From Muricea muricata (taxonomy: Eukaryota; Cnidaria; Anthozoa; Malacalcyonacea; Plexauridae): a stretch of 64,000 nt of DNA. This document shows positions 32,024 to 44,155 of the stretch, in pieces. Location: contig OY979716.1 of the NCBI GenBank assembly GCA_963855995.1, positions 26,155,418 through 26,219,417 of the forward strand. Reading direction: 5' to 3'. Position numbers and translations under genes: made by a program. Numbering within the stretch: the first letter of the stretch is position 1; every line of letters starts with the position of its first letter. The notes under the pieces are model-generated. The model did no database searches and was not told where the DNA came from. It saw only the letters and a program-made list of their open reading frames with translations.

Positions 32024-35000
32024 ATGGAGGCTGTTCAAGAAGAATTAAAGAAAGCTAAAAAAAAGCGAAGAAATGGCAAAGCGGCTTTAACACGTATTGG
32101 GAAAGTTATTAATATGCAAATAATTGGAAATCGCTCGAATGAAGAGATTCAAAAGACGTTAGACAATTACGAAGAAGTATATTCCGAACTCGAGGCTAAA
32201 CACGAAGAAGTTACAATGCTAATCGAAGACGAGGCACAATTCGAAGAAGAAGAACGGTGGATTGAACAGTGTCAGGAAACCTTTCTCCGATTAAAGATAG
32301 ATGCTCAAGATTATATGAAACAGCAGACATTAAACAATAATATTAAAACCGGAAGTACAAGTAAGCTCGCAGAAAATTCTCCACCTGAAGCTCAAGGTTC
32401 CAATACAGAAACGCCCGCTGCCGAAGAGAATGATGCATTGACAGCGAATGAAGGAATTGAAAACATCGGCGAGATACCAACAACAGTATTGACTCAAGAA
32501 GATCAAGGCAACAACGTGCAAACGAATGCTCTTACTAATGATTCGTTTGACTCAGCTGGAAATACCGGGGTGACAGCAGCTCATGTTAACCATGCTCAAA
32601 GTCTTTTTCGAATTGAGAAACCTAAAATGCCGAAATTCGCTGGTGACGTCAGAGAATTTGGAACATTTAGAGCTGACTTTAAGCATTTGGTTGAAACAAG
32701 ATACAGCAAAAGAGATGCGGTAACGATTCTACGATCTAGCCTACAAGGAAAACCATTGGAAATGATAAAGGGTATTGGCCAAGACTATGACGCTGCATGG
32801 GAGTATCTGAATTCGGTGTATGGAGACCCTCGATTTGTAGCTGATATCATCACGCAAGATATATCTAAATTTAAGCCAATAAAGGACGGAGAAGACGCCC
32901 GATTCTGTGATTTAGTTCATTTGGTCAAGCGGAGTTTTAACACTCTCAAGGAAGTGGGACGGGAGAATGACATGAATAACAACCACATGCTAGCCATTAT
33001 TGAACAGAAATTGTCATCGGACGATCGCAAAGTCTGGTCACGCTACCTTGAAAGTACCAAGAGTGAAGTTACGTTGGAGACATTACTTATTTGGATGACG
33101 AGTGAGATGAAATCCAGAATGAGAGCAACGGCATCATTAAGAAATTTATGGCAATCACCCAAACATGTTGGACATGTAGCCGGAAGAGAAGATGGAAAGC
33201 AAACAAGTCACAAGTGCTGGTATTGTAAAACCTCAGAACATTGGACCGACCAATGCCAAAAGTTCCTTGCCTTGGGTTCCAGCGATCGCTTTAGAGTAGT
33301 CAGGGAAAATCATGCCTGTTATAGCTGTCTGAAAAGAGCGGGCAGAAATCACAACATGGCGACGTGTTCTAGAAGGCGTCAGTGCAGTGAGGTTGTCAAC
33401 GGAGTTCAGTGCAAGCATTATCATCACCCGCTGTTACACAATGCAAACAAACCTGTTGTGTCCTCGGTTACAACAAGCGGAGAGACTATGTTACCTACTA
33501 TTCAGACGGAAATCCTTGGATCACACAACATCAAGAAACAAGTGAATGTGCTACTGGACACTGGTGCTCAAATCAGCTTAATACGGACGACAGTGGCAGA
33601 GGAACTCGGTCTCAAAGGTAAAACGGTCACCATAACAATGGCAAAAGTCGGAGGAGAAGAGAATGAAATGGAAACGAAGATGTATCGCTTTCGTATTCGA
33701 TCCCTAGAGAATCATTCAATTCATACAGTTACTGCTGTGGGGATTCCAAGTATTAGCAATGATGTCTCGGTAATTAAGCTGGATAACGTAGCTGAAACCT
33801 TTGGTCTTGGTAGAGAAAAATTACGCAGGAAAAATGGTCCAGTTGATATCCTGTTAGGAATCGATCACCCAAAATTACACACTGGTGAAACAAAGGAAGC
33901 TGGTAGTCTTGTCGCAAGACAGTCACCATTGGGGTGGGTTGTCTTTGGAGCAACGTCTGATGAAAGGTTAGAAAACGTCAGTCAAGTCTTTCACGTTAAG
34001 TGCTCAAATCCAATCGATATGTCTGACTTTTGGACTACCGAGTCTATGGGAGTGGAAGGAAAGATGTGCTCATGTGAAACCAAGAAGCTAAGCCCGATCG
34101 AAGCCTACGAAGCCAAGATTATAGAAAGCTCCTGTCAAAAGGTTGGCAGTCAGTGGTTAGTTCCCTACCCTTGGATTAAAGATGCAACAGAATTACCTGA
34201 TAACCGAAGCCAAGCAGAGAAAAAATTAGAGGCAACTGAACGTCGACTAGCCATGAATCCAACCCATGCTGAAGCGTATAATAAGCAGATGGAGGAGATG
34301 ACGGAAATGAACTTCTCGCGAAAATTATCCAGCGAAGAGTTAGAGTCGTACAAAGGTCCCATCCACTACATATCGCACCACGAAATAGTTAGACCCGAGA
34401 AGAAGAGCACACCGATCCGAATTGTTTTTAATTCCTCTGCATCCTATAAGGGGCACCGACTTAATGATTACTGGATGAAAGGCCCTGACCTTTTGAACAA
34501 TCTATTTGGAATACTCTTAAGATTTCGAGAGAATGAAGTAGCTATCAGCGCGGATGTATCTAAGATGTATCACAGAGTCCTAATCCCGGAGCAAGACCAG
34601 CACGTACACCGGTACCTATGGAGAAATTTGGAAACGGATCGAAAGCCTGATGTTTATGTCAAAACGGTACTGACATTTGGTGACAGGCCAGCCCCGGCAA
34701 TGGCACAGATTGCTCTACAAAAGACCGCCACGGAAGGAGAGAAACGCAATCCTGAGGCTGCTGAAGTCCTAAAAAAGAACACATACATGGACGACATATG
34801 TGATTCGGTTCATTTCGCGGAGCAAGCTAGAAAATTAACGACAGAGATTGATGAAGTTCTTTCCAACGGTGGTTTTCACGTGAAGGGATGGCTCTCTAAT
34901 GTAGCCTTAACGGAGGATGTTGAAATCACTAATGAGACAGGCGAACCGGGAATGAAACTGCTACAAGGCCCAGTTGAAGAGAAAGTTTTGGGAACCGTCT

Positions 35001-37348
35001 GGAACCATCGCGATGACGTTTTTGGGTTCAAAGTGAATCCCCCTGAGATTAACATTCTTACGAAGAGATGCATATTAAGCCAAGTAGCTCGAATCTACGA
35101 CCCCCTTGGCGCAGTTGCAGCTTACCTAGTCCGTGCCAAAATAGGAATGCAAAAACTGTGGTTGGCAGGATTACAGTGGGATGAAGAATTACCACAAGAA
35201 TACCAAGCAATGTGGTCACGATTTTTCCAAGAAATGAGCGATTTGAACAACGTCACCTTCGAAAGGTCCCTTACGCCAGATAACGTGATTGGAGCTCCTG
35301 TACTTTGTATATTTTGCGACGCGTCAATCGAAGCCTTTGGAACGTGTGCCTATATTCGATGGGAAACAGAAACCAACACCTTTGTAATCAGATTTGTGGC
35401 GGCAAAGTCGAGAGTAGCGCCTCTGAAAACTTTGACCATACCACGTCTAGAGCTACAAGCAGCAGTCCTTGCAGTAAGATTGTGTCGTTCCATCATCGAA
35501 GAGTCTCGAATGCAGTTCGAAAGAATTATCTTCTTTTCTGATAGTCACATTGTCCTATCGTGGATCCGCAACCAAGCAAGAGAGTTCAAACCATTCGTGT
35601 CCGCCCGAATAGCCGAGATCCAGACCAAGTCAGAGCCAAACCAGTGGAGGCACGTATCCGGAGAGCTAAACGTTGCAGATGATGTATCTCGAGGGATACC
35701 CGCCCAACAACTGATAGGCAGATGGAAGCATGGTCCAGAATTCTTGAAATTACCGGAAGAAGAGTGGCCAAAGGAGTCGTGTCCAACCACCATCCCTATA
35801 GAAGTCGATCAGTCGGAACGCCGAAAGGTAAAACCCGTCTTACAACTAACCGAAGCGTCAGAAGTCATTCCGTGTAAGAAGTTTTCCAACTGGAGAAAGC
35901 TTCTCCGAGTCACTGCTTACGTGCTCCGATTTATTAACAAAATACAAAAGAAACATCGAATGGAGGAAAATACTGAATTATCTCAAGCAGTGGACACGAC
36001 AGAGCCTAAACCAATCTCAACGAAAGAGTTAAAGCACGCCGAACAATACTGGATCAAGCAAAGTCAGAAATCACTTCGGCACCGCCTGAAAAAGGGAGAA
36101 CTTAAAGCACTAACACCCTTTGTTGATGAAGATGATGTAATCCGAGTCGGAGGACGCGTGAGTGAAGCAATAATTTCTTACGATGCCAAACACCCAGTCT
36201 TACTGCCACGTGAACATTGGATATCTCTACTGATTACCCGTTACTTCCACCTAAATGGCCACTCAGGTGTTGCAGCAACTGTTGCGAAGATCAAGCGAAA
36301 TTATTGGATCATACGATGTCACGATTTAGCCAAATCAGTGAAGTTCCGATGCGTAGAATGTCGCCGAATGCAAGCTGAAGTCGAGAAGCAGTTCATGTCA
36401 GACCTACCAATAACCCGTCTGGAGCCACACACGCCACCTTTCTATCGCACCGCCTGTGACTACTTTGGTCCTTATGTAGTTAAAATTGGTCGAAACAAAA
36501 CCACAAAACATTACGGCATTATCTTCACTTGTTTAAATACTCGTGCTGTGCACTTGGAACTCGCAGTAGACTATTCTACGATGGAATTTCTGCAAACATT
36601 ACGTAGATTCTTCGCAATCCGTGGACAACCAACCTTGATGATAAGTGATAATGGTACGCAGCTGGTGGGAGCTGAGCGTGAACTCCGAGAAATGGTCCGG
36701 GGATGGAATGAGCAAGAGTTAAAGGAATTCAGCGCAGAGAAAGGAATGGAGTGGAAATTCGTTACCCCTGCCGCACCGCACCATAACGGATGTGCAGAGG
36801 CCTTAGTCAAGACAGCAAAGAAAGCACTGAAAACCTCAATCGGTGAACAAATCCTGACGCCATTTGAGCTATATACCTGCCTATTGGAAGCTGCTAACCT
36901 AATAAATCAACGCCCTATTGGAAGGATCCCGAACGACCCAGATGACGGTAGTTTCATTTGTCCAAACGATATCCTTCTTGGTCGAGCGACAGCCATGGTA
37001 CCACAAGGACCATTCCGTGAAACGAAAAATCCTCATCATCGTGTTGAATTTATTCAGAAGATCATCGACAGTTTTTGGAAGCGTTGGTACAGAGACGTAT
37101 TCCCATCCTTAGTCACCAGAAAGAAATGGAAGGTTGAGAGAAGAAATGTTCGAGTTGATGACATAGTCGTGGTTCAAGATTCTAATGCTGTTCGTGGAAA
37201 GTGGATTACGGGCAGAATTGTGAACGTATTTCCTGGAAAAGATGGAAGAGTGCGCAATGTAAAGGTTAAGACGGCTACCACCTACTACGAAAGACCCATT
37301 ACGAAGATCGCAGTACTATGCCCTGCAGAAGGATACGGAGATGAGTAA
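32024..37348 (+). CDS. BEL/Pao gag-pol polyprotein, 1774 aa
   Basis: A single open frame from ATG 32024 to TAA. Residues 1-110 are charged and helical (coiled coil). About 195-360 is a DUF1759-type gag. Zinc knuckles C-W-Y-C...C and C-Y-S-C-L follow near 400-450. The aspartic protease active site L-L-D-T-G-A is near residue 512. The reverse transcriptase box Y-M-D-D is near 921. RNase H begins F-C-D-A-S near 1098. The integrase has an H2C2 zinc module near 1410-1450 and D-D-E core blocks (T-A-C-D-Y-F-G near 1477, S-D-N-G-T near 1541, H-H-N-G-C-A-E-A near 1588). A C-terminal DUF5641-like part has D-I-V-V-V-Q-D. No internal stop, consistent with a recently active copy. It makes the particle and enzymes for copying into the genome. 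Confidence 0.95.
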   Translation: MEAVQEELKKAKKKRRNGKAALTRIGKVINMQIIGNRSNEEIQKTLDNYEEVYSELEAKHEEVTMLIEDEAQFEEEERWIEQCQETFLRLKIDAQDYMKQQTLNNNIKTGSTSKLAENSPPEAQGSNTETPAAEENDALTANEGIENIGEIPTTVLTQEDQGNNVQTNALTNDSFDSAGNTGVTAAHVNHAQSLFRIEKPKMPKFAGDVREFGTFRADFKHLVETRYSKRDAVTILRSSLQGKPLEMIKGIGQDYDAAWEYLNSVYGDPRFVADIITQDISKFKPIKDGEDARFCDLVHLVKRSFNTLKEVGRENDMNNNHMLAIIEQKLSSDDRKVWSRYLESTKSEVTLETLLIWMTSEMKSRMRATASLRNLWQSPKHVGHVAGREDGKQTSHKCWYCKTSEHWTDQCQKFLALGSSDRFRVVRENHACYSCLKRAGRNHNMATCSRRRQCSEVVNGVQCKHYHHPLLHNANKPVVSSVTTSGETMLPTIQTEILGSHNIKKQVNVLLDTGAQISLIRTTVAEELGLKGKTVTITMAKVGGEENEMETKMYRFRIRSLENHSIHTVTAVGIPSISNDVSVIKLDNVAETFGLGREKLRRKNGPVDILLGIDHPKLHTGETKEAGSLVARQSPLGWVVFGATSDERLENVSQVFHVKCSNPIDMSDFWTTESMGVEGKMCSCETKKLSPIEAYEAKIIESSCQKVGSQWLVPYPWIKDATELPDNRSQAEKKLEATERRLAMNPTHAEAYNKQMEEMTEMNFSRKLSSEELESYKGPIHYISHHEIVRPEKKSTPIRIVFNSSASYKGHRLNDYWMKGPDLLNNLFGILLRFRENEVAISADVSKMYHRVLIPEQDQHVHRYLWRNLETDRKPDVYVKTVLTFGDRPAPAMAQIALQKTATEGEKRNPEAAEVLKKNTYMDDICDSVHFAEQARKLTTEIDEVLSNGGFHVKGWLSNVALTEDVEITNETGEPGMKLLQGPVEEKVLGTVWNHRDDVFGFKVNPPEINILTKRCILSQVARIYDPLGAVAAYLVRAKIGMQKLWLAGLQWDEELPQEYQAMWSRFFQEMSDLNNVTFERSLTPDNVIGAPVLCIFCDASIEAFGTCAYIRWETETNTFVIRFVAAKSRVAPLKTLTIPRLELQAAVLAVRLCRSIIEESRMQFERIIFFSDSHIVLSWIRNQAREFKPFVSARIAEIQTKSEPNQWRHVSGELNVADDVSRGIPAQQLIGRWKHGPEFLKLPEEEWPKESCPTTIPIEVDQSERRKVKPVLQLTEASEVIPCKKFSNWRKLLRVTAYVLRFINKIQKKHRMEENTELSQAVDTTEPKPISTKELKHAEQYWIKQSQKSLRHRLKKGELKALTPFVDEDDVIRVGGRVSEAIISYDAKHPVLLPREHWISLLITRYFHLNGHSGVAATVAKIKRNYWIIRCHDLAKSVKFRCVECRRMQAEVEKQFMSDLPITRLEPHTPPFYRTACDYFGPYVVKIGRNKTTKHYGIIFTCLNTRAVHLELAVDYSTMEFLQTLRRFFAIRGQPTLMISDNGTQLVGAERELREMVRGWNEQELKEFSAEKGMEWKFVTPAAPHHNGCAEALVKTAKKALKTSIGEQILTPFELYTCLLEAANLINQRPIGRIPNDPDDGSFICPNDILLGRATAMVPQGPFRETKNPHHRVEFIQKIIDSFWKRWYRDVFPSLVTRKKWKVERRNVRVDDIVVVQDSNAVRGKWITGRIVNVFPGKDGRVRNVKVKTATTYYERPITKIAVLCPAEGYGDE

Positions 37349-37392
37349 CAGTAAACAAGGGGATGAGGAGGTCTCCTCATCGGGGGGGAGAG

Positions 37393-37888
37393 TGGATCAG
37401 CAGCGTGATATTCACGTGAAAGACGTGTGTGAAGATAACCGGAAGTGAACTTTGTAACTTTGCATGTTGACATATTGAGAGTTAAGGTTGATATTTTCAA
37501 GGAGAACTATAGTTTTAACACGGGATTATAAGAGTAAATAAACACGAAATAAGACGCATGTTTTGAGATAGTGTTAAAGAAAGTATGAAGCTAACCGGAA
37601 CTGTTTAAGATCGAGGAATATCGCCACAGAAGTAAGACATTTTGACATATTTTCGAACGGTTTATTTACATTATATGATAGTTTTGATATTTGTATAATA
37701 CAACGTTAATTTTATGCATGCTTATAAATATTTCAAGTAAATACTATTATATTATTGTACTTTATTTAGATCGAATTACTTTGATACTTTGATTCTTGAT
37801 ACTTTGGTATTAACAAACATATCATTAATACGGTTTGCGAAATTCCTTGGTTGTATTGCTAACCTGTCGCCTCAATCCCGACGAAACA
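37393..37888 (+). repeat. BEL/Pao 3' LTR
   Basis: Same length and, by eye, same sequence as the 5' LTR. Followed by the ATCAA duplication. Confidence 0.95.
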
Positions 37889-37893
37889 ATCAA

Positions 37894-40800
37894 TTATACA
37901 TGTAACAGCCATAACAGCCACTACTGATCTTGCATATTATTTTTTTTATCCTCGTGTGAATATACATAGTTTTAGAGTTCAATTAAGTACAACAGTTCTC
38001 GTACAAAACTATATATTAAACGTTCTTCTGTAGTCTCTAATATTACTAAAATGATCCTTAATCCTGTAGTACTCAAAGGATCTCATTATGCACACTTTAT
38101 TCGCAGTAACATAACATATTACAGCTAACTGGCATCCAAAAGCGTAAACTGTAAAATAGACTTGGAGTTACTTTTCTGAAACAGCGTCGAGGGCACATAG
38201 GAAACTTACGACGGCAAATTCACTTACTACAAAGGTATTTCTCTGACTATTATGGCCTAATAGCCGCATAATTATTATCTTTCTGTCGTAAACGTCATAC
38301 CTATATGGTTAAGTATATCTCTCTAGACTCCAGTTCAAAATGTTAAATTTATGAGCATCAACGGGGAACAAGTCATGACCATGACACATTGCGCAATTCT
38401 TGCAAGGTAAATTAAGTTATATGTTTATTTTTATAAATAGGGGATAATCGTTTTAACACAAATGTTGAAAAGTATTTCACTGCAGGAAACATTTAAAACT
38501 ATATTAATAGCTTTATGCGCATTCATGCATGCATCGTTCGATCGTCACAAAATTCCCCTCTCCTGTAATAAGCTGGTGTAGGAAATCTCAATCTACACTG
38601 TCTGATATGTAATGACGTTGTTTTAAATTTTAAAAATGTTCGAATTATTTTACTACTAAAGCTATTGACGTATTATTTTTTGGATTATGTAAAATATTAT
38701 ATGAATCACAAATTATTACATTATGATAATCATTGTTGTGAAGGTAGCACGAATTTCAAAGTCGTGTGAGCGAAAAAATAGCTTTACCTAGTATGTTCAA
38801 TTGATATAGCTAAAAATATCAAGTATAACACGCTCATTCTGCTTATGATGGGAAAATGGATTGTTAACTAAATACTAGTCGATATTTTAGGAGGGTAGTG
38901 ATAGGCTCCTACGAGCATGAAATGTAATAATCCCAGCAGTTGATTGAGACTTGGCAGAGGACTTCATCCCGTGTTTAAAAAAGAAAGGTTAACTTTTCTG
39001 CAAAAATAGCGCTTCAATGTGACAATAACATTTTTAAGAATTTGAATTTTTGGCAAATGCGGCTCAAAGGAGGACCATTGCTTCATGTGAAGATACCGTG
39101 GAGGCATTTATGCCACATAAAGACCCCGACGCGCGCTGTTTCCGATGGCCATATATAAACACATATTTTCCTTCACCTTTGAAGAGGTTTTTCAACTGGA
39201 GTCTATCAAGTCTAAACATTCTTAGTCAATGTTTTTGAAAATTCTATCTATTTATTTAGTCAAATTTACTATCAGATATAAATACCGCGGCACATCAAAG
39301 TACAGAAAACTGGGCCAACGCTAGGTGCATTATTGTCTAAAATAATGTTAATAGAATGAAAATGATTGGATTTAATCAGGGGCAGGTACATTGCTATACA
39401 TAATTTTGTGTAACTAGAATCAATCTTTTCGAGAATGTCGTCTACATGATCAGGTTATAAGGAACGGTACATATTAAGCATGCATGGCCTCAGTTGACAG
39501 TCTTTACCAACCCTTCATCACTAGCCGTTTGTCAAAATTTAAATCTCAAGATTTGGATCATTACCGAACAATCAACTTGTCTGATGGCACCACTAGGGGT
39601 ACGTATGGAAACGTTTCTTTAGTGGAGGAAAAAAAACAGGCCGGCGTAATATTACAAACTTTGTTTACTGCTTAATCAATGCAAAACAATGGGCTTACCA
39701 TTAAACCTTACAGTCTGTTCAAAACAATTAACTAAAAACTTTAAATCCATATATACATTTGTACATGTCAAGCAGCCAAGGCACTTAAAGCTATGTACTG
39801 GCTCAATCATCAATATGAATTATAATGCAGTGATATGTCTCAGCAATCTGATTCATTGGTTGAGCTGGAGAACTTTGGTGAAGTGTTTTGCAACGACAAA
39901 ATTGTGTCGCGTTGGCAAAATACAGCAGAATTCGTTTCGCTCATCCCCAATCCCCCCACACACACAAAGAAATTCAAGAGCCTCTAAAATACATATATTT
40001 AAGAATGAAACGTTATGCTGATAAAGACAATGTTACAAAACGCAATTTGGACATCGATGATTTAAGCACTGTTTAATGTGTAGATTATCACCTTCCACTC
40101 ATATTTGTTTCTGGAGAAAATTGATGGGGTAGGGTGGTAGGAAACTGGTTGCAGCGTATGACCTTTGCTTTTCCCTTTGTCTGTTTTTGTCGGTAAAACG
40201 AGAGTGTAGATAAACGAATTAGAAATCGTCGGTAAGTTTTCCTAAAAGAATTGCCGACATATCAAAACGTCTGCTGAGTAACACCTCCATAGGACTGAAT
40301 TCTTGAAGTCTGGATACGTCCCCCTCTGCATTCCTGCAAGTTTTCAGGATATCTCATTTCTCCATGAAATTAATGTACAATACTATTGATATGACAACGC
40401 AGTGTTTATTTTGTATGTCAATTCATCAAGATCGTAATTGCTGAATTCAAACGCATTCTGCAAAAATTAACCAATCGAAAATCAAATATGCCATCAATCT
40501 TCTCAGCGCGCTCTTGCATGTTTGTATCGAAGAGTCGAAAACATATATTGCTCGCACAGATAGTGGGACATTTTCTTGCAACCACATAGGCATGCGCAGT
40601 AACGGAGTAGGAGGTACGAGGCTATTCAAAAAACCCCCTGAATTATTTAATTATGAAATAGAGCATGATACCGCCTAGTAGCGTAACAAGCTCCAAGACT
40701 TAGTCCTGGTTTGAAAGATGAATGTGTTGATGGAGTATGGTCACGATCAATTTCTAAACAAATGAATAATATTACAGTTGAAACAGACATAGTCGGACTG

Positions 40801-41360
40801 ATTAATTGCAATAGACAGTTTAGTTCGGCTGTCTGAATAGCAACAACTTAAAATTGTATTGTGAGTGCCAGTAGAATTTGGAGTAGAAGTCACTCAGCAG
40901 TGTAACATCTCGCCTTATCTTTATGCACTTTACTGGCTGCGATTTTAGCGTTCTTATTGGCCAGGAAATGCAATTGAGTGGTCATGACACGCGTAATACG
41001 ACATACACAGACACACAATTATTTTTAGATTCTAATTTCTTTGCTTTAGAGAATGATTAAGCTTTCTTGTATCTGCAAATGTTTTATTCTGCTCTTTGGA
41101 ACCTTAAGATATTAGCTTGTAAAAAGCACTCAACTCGATATTATAGTTGGTGGGTTATTGTGTGGGCTGTAATTTCATTCTGATAAAGAAAAGGGCAGAA
41201 TTACGTTAATGTAAACGATGCCTTTCTTTCCAAGTGGTATAGTAAATAGCTTAATTTCAAATGCATGCATTAATTTCTGATTCTGTTTAATGTCGGAACT
41301 TATGATACTGCCTTCCAACATGACCGCAATTACGTCACATGACAATCGTCTGCATTCTCA
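37894..41360. other. Non-coding stretch, no gene supported
   Basis: AT-rich. ORFs at 39050, 39484 and 39689 have no recognisable domain. A frame around 39840-39990 (V-E-L-E-N-F-G-E-V-F) looks composition-wise codon-like but lacks start, partner exons or family. Nothing else seen. Confidence 0.45.
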
Positions 41361-41368
41361 GATGATGT

Positions 41369-41719
41369 CAGGGCCTTTTTTAACTATATACGTGGGGGGC
41401 CAAGGACCCCCCCCCCTCTTCCTTTGCCCCCCCCCCCACTGATGGATTTTGCCCCCCCCCCACTAAGTTGTCATGTTGTTACTTTAATGTTGTCAGCTCC
41501 TCACTGTTAACAATATATTACACAAAAAAACAGTGCGTAGATGAGCGAAAATGTTAACTAATAATAACTGATCGTAACATTTTAAAAATATTTTTCATTC
41601 AATACTAAATATAGAAACTATGTCAGCATATCTCACAATTTTCTTGTCCCTTCTGTCATTACCAAAAGGTCCCTTATATACACCGCCCCCCCACGGGCAA
41701 TTTCTTAAAAAAGGCCCTG
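41369..41719. mobile_element. hAT MITE, 351 bp, perfect 8-bp TSD
   Basis: Ends CAGGGCCTTTTTTAA...TTAAAAAAGGCCCTG, flanked by GATGATGT at 41361-41368 and 41720-41727. Internal C-runs at 41410-41462. No coding capacity. Confidence 0.92.
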
Positions 41720-41727
41720 GATGATGT

Positions 41728-42684
41728 GGCAGAAGGCACTCAGTTGTAAACCGTACTTTGCCAGACAAAACTTTTCTCGTATGTTTCAAATTTAATCCAA
41801 ACAACTTGTTTCCATGCCTGCTACGGTACACGCATATGTTCGATTTTAGCATATAGCTGGCGGTTGATGTTGACCTCAAAATTGAAAGCAACGTTAACGT
41901 TACTGCTGCAACTACGTAGAATAAACATAATGAATAAGTCAGCCATAGCAAAAGCTATATCTAAATCGGTTGAAATATATAGTTTCAAAATACGAAGATG
42001 ACTTTGAATATTTAGTAGCCCACCAGGAATATTCTATGTCTTGTTACAAATGAGCCACTGACTCAATGGTACAAGCACTGACTATCTATGCTGCATATAC
42101 CAAATTTAAAAAAAAAACTTGTCATTTGCAAACCCCGAACTCAAAATCTTGAGCATCAAACACTAAGCATGCAAACACAATGGGCGCATTTGAAATCAGC
42201 TTATTTCTTGCAGACAGGGTGAATATCTCCTTTCGAAAAAAATCCATTCATAATTAACTCTGATATTCAACTACCAAGCTTAAAATTGGTGCTTCCATTT
42301 GCACTCTTAGAGACAATCATATGTAAAGGAGAACTTTACTTTATGTTGAATTGTTGGGTTATCAATAAAATACGAAATTTGATGTTTAAACTTCTGGAAT
42401 TTTCGTCATAATGTTATTGTGCAATTTGTGTTCGTCTAATAAGCAATGAATATTAATGATTACTTAAAATAGGAGCGAGTGTCGCTATTCATGCTCGATT
42501 TCAACAACACTCGGAAATATCTTTGTCTTCTAAAAGCGAATTCTGACAATCAACTAATTACTTAAAAACCGCAGCTTATCTACGCATGCGCCAGTTACAA
42601 ACTGTGCCTTAAGATACTTGCATCTGTCTCAAATTTCTCATTCTGCAGTAAACAAGACAAGGTGCATATGCAAGGCGTGCAATC
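41728..42684. other. 5' flank of the decarboxylase gene
   Basis: No gene or repeat recognised. The minus ORF at 41595-41951 overlaps the MITE and has no motif. The promoter should lie here, but no clear TATA box or initiator can be assigned. Confidence 0.4.
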
Positions 42685-42964
42685 ATGAGCTCAAGACGCA
42701 ATCAGGGAAAAGGACAACGTGTTAGTCCTTGGCTTCCTTCGGACAGCAGCGTTACCAGGAAATGGTACAAGGCATTGATCAACAAGGTCGAAACGAAGCA
42801 CAAGCATAAGTTGGAGAAACTGATGAAGCTTCATCCTGCAGCTGAAGATGAAGAAATCGCCTTAAAAGGTCATCCTAATATTTGTTGCCCTGAGATCGAT
42901 CCTGATGAGCTTGATCTTCATCCTCCTGTTGCTGCATTGATGAATTTGATACTTAAGGATCCGG
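42685..42964 (+). CDS. PsiD-like phosphatidylserine decarboxylase family, exon 1
   Basis: ATG at 42685 opens M-S-S-R-R-N-Q-G-K-G, a basic start without a signal or transit peptide that I can recognise. The exon contains W-L-P-S-D-S-S-V and ends D-L-H-P-P-V-A-A-L-M-N-L-I-L-K-D-P, the beginning of the N-terminal PSDC-associated domain (PF12588 type). Donor GG|GTAAGC, phase 1, fits exon 2 (G+AG = Glu). Exon 1 is the part duplicated at 59356-59624. Confidence 0.8.
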
Positions 42965-43954
42965 GTAAGCAGTTAGGATATATTTAATACTGTGCGCAAT
43001 CACCGCAGTTATTACAAATGCGAAGTGCTGCAAAAAAGTCAAACGTAGAAATCGAAGTTAGCAACTTGTTATAGCGTGTTGAGACTTATTACACCAATGC
43101 GACTAAAGCCATAGGAAAAATCATACTGGACAATTGCAGCTAAGGAAGGCATTGAGTGATAATATCACTACGGTTGCAAAGTAATTGCCAAGTAATTGTT
43201 TAGAAATCACATAGCGTATCCGTGCGATAGACAATTTAAAAACTTTATGATATTACAGCACAACTATGCGCTTCAAAGAGAGTTCTCTTGGTAGAACAAA
43301 ACAATTTATAATTATCTTTCTAAACAAGGTTACGTAGATATTCATGCATCGAACAACGTAAATTGAAAATTTATTCCGAAAATTGCACATCATAAAGTTC
43401 TGCATAAACTCGACCAGATTGAAATTTCGGATCAACTTTTAAACCTTAATTCTAGCAAATTAGTTAGCGCTTACATATTGAACTCAGGTAATGATTTTAC
43501 AAGACAAACGCAGTGGATGCTGTCAGGTGACTCCTGAAAATTAGAAAATTTTTGGAAACTGTTTGCTATTAATAAATATTTTCTTTAATATACTGAAATT
43601 GGCTTCATTTTATTGCATGCACTGTTAAAAATTATACGGGTTAGCCGGGTTGACTAATCTTTTTATTACTTACAATAGTTTCAACACTATTCTAAAGTGT
43701 AATCATGCTTTTGTGTGTTCAATCCAATGACAAATCAGATGCGCTTACTGCAGTGGTTGGTTGCAGCAACAAATTTCATCGTGTGAACGGGAGATTTTCA
43801 GGAAAAAAATTTTCCGCGACGGCTAAATTTGGTCGCCCAAACCTATCGCATAAAAGCAAACTTAGTTTGAATTCAAAGTTGCTTCTTGTCAAAGAGGGTA
43901 AATGTGAGACAAAAATCACTGGACTCCACTGCGATCCCTATGATACTCTCTTAA

Positions 43955-44155
43955 AAAAGGAGAAATAAGGTACATTCAGTGTGTCCCAAAAATGCCCCCT
44001 TTGAAATCACTCCATTGTTGCTAAACGGAGACACTTTGTACATGCCGGGCGAGCATTCGTGTTGGCATACAGAAACCACACAGTGGGAACACTTGTCAAG
44101 TCTCTCTGCTGTCGGGACCTTTGATGTTTTTGTTCCCACGGTCGTCATCACTTGG
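43955..44155 (+). CDS. Unrecognised exon candidate in intron 1
   Basis: Open frame with L-Y-M-P-G-E-H-S-C-W-H-T-E and D-V-F-V-P-T-V-V-I-T running into GTAAGT. The opposite strand is also open (C-S-H-C...C-Q-H-E-C), so the coding strand is uncertain. Possibly a relic of a transposon protein. Confidence 0.25.

Larger units (their letters stand above)
31462..37888 (+). mobile_element. Complete BEL/Pao LTR retrotransposon
   Basis: Two 496-bp LTRs (31462-31957, 37393-37888) that I read as identical, starting TG and ending CA. The 5-bp target duplication ATCAA is at 31457-31461 and 37889-37893. One long gag-pol ORF lies between. A G-rich polypurine tract (CGGGGGGGAGAG, 37381-37392) abuts the 3' LTR. 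No envelope-like ORF. Domain order protease-RT-RNase H-integrase and a large fused gag are typical of BEL/Pao. Confidence 0.95.

Noticed and set aside
41595-41951. 118-codon minus ORF over the hAT MITE
   Set aside because: Crosses the MITE and its C-runs; no motif.
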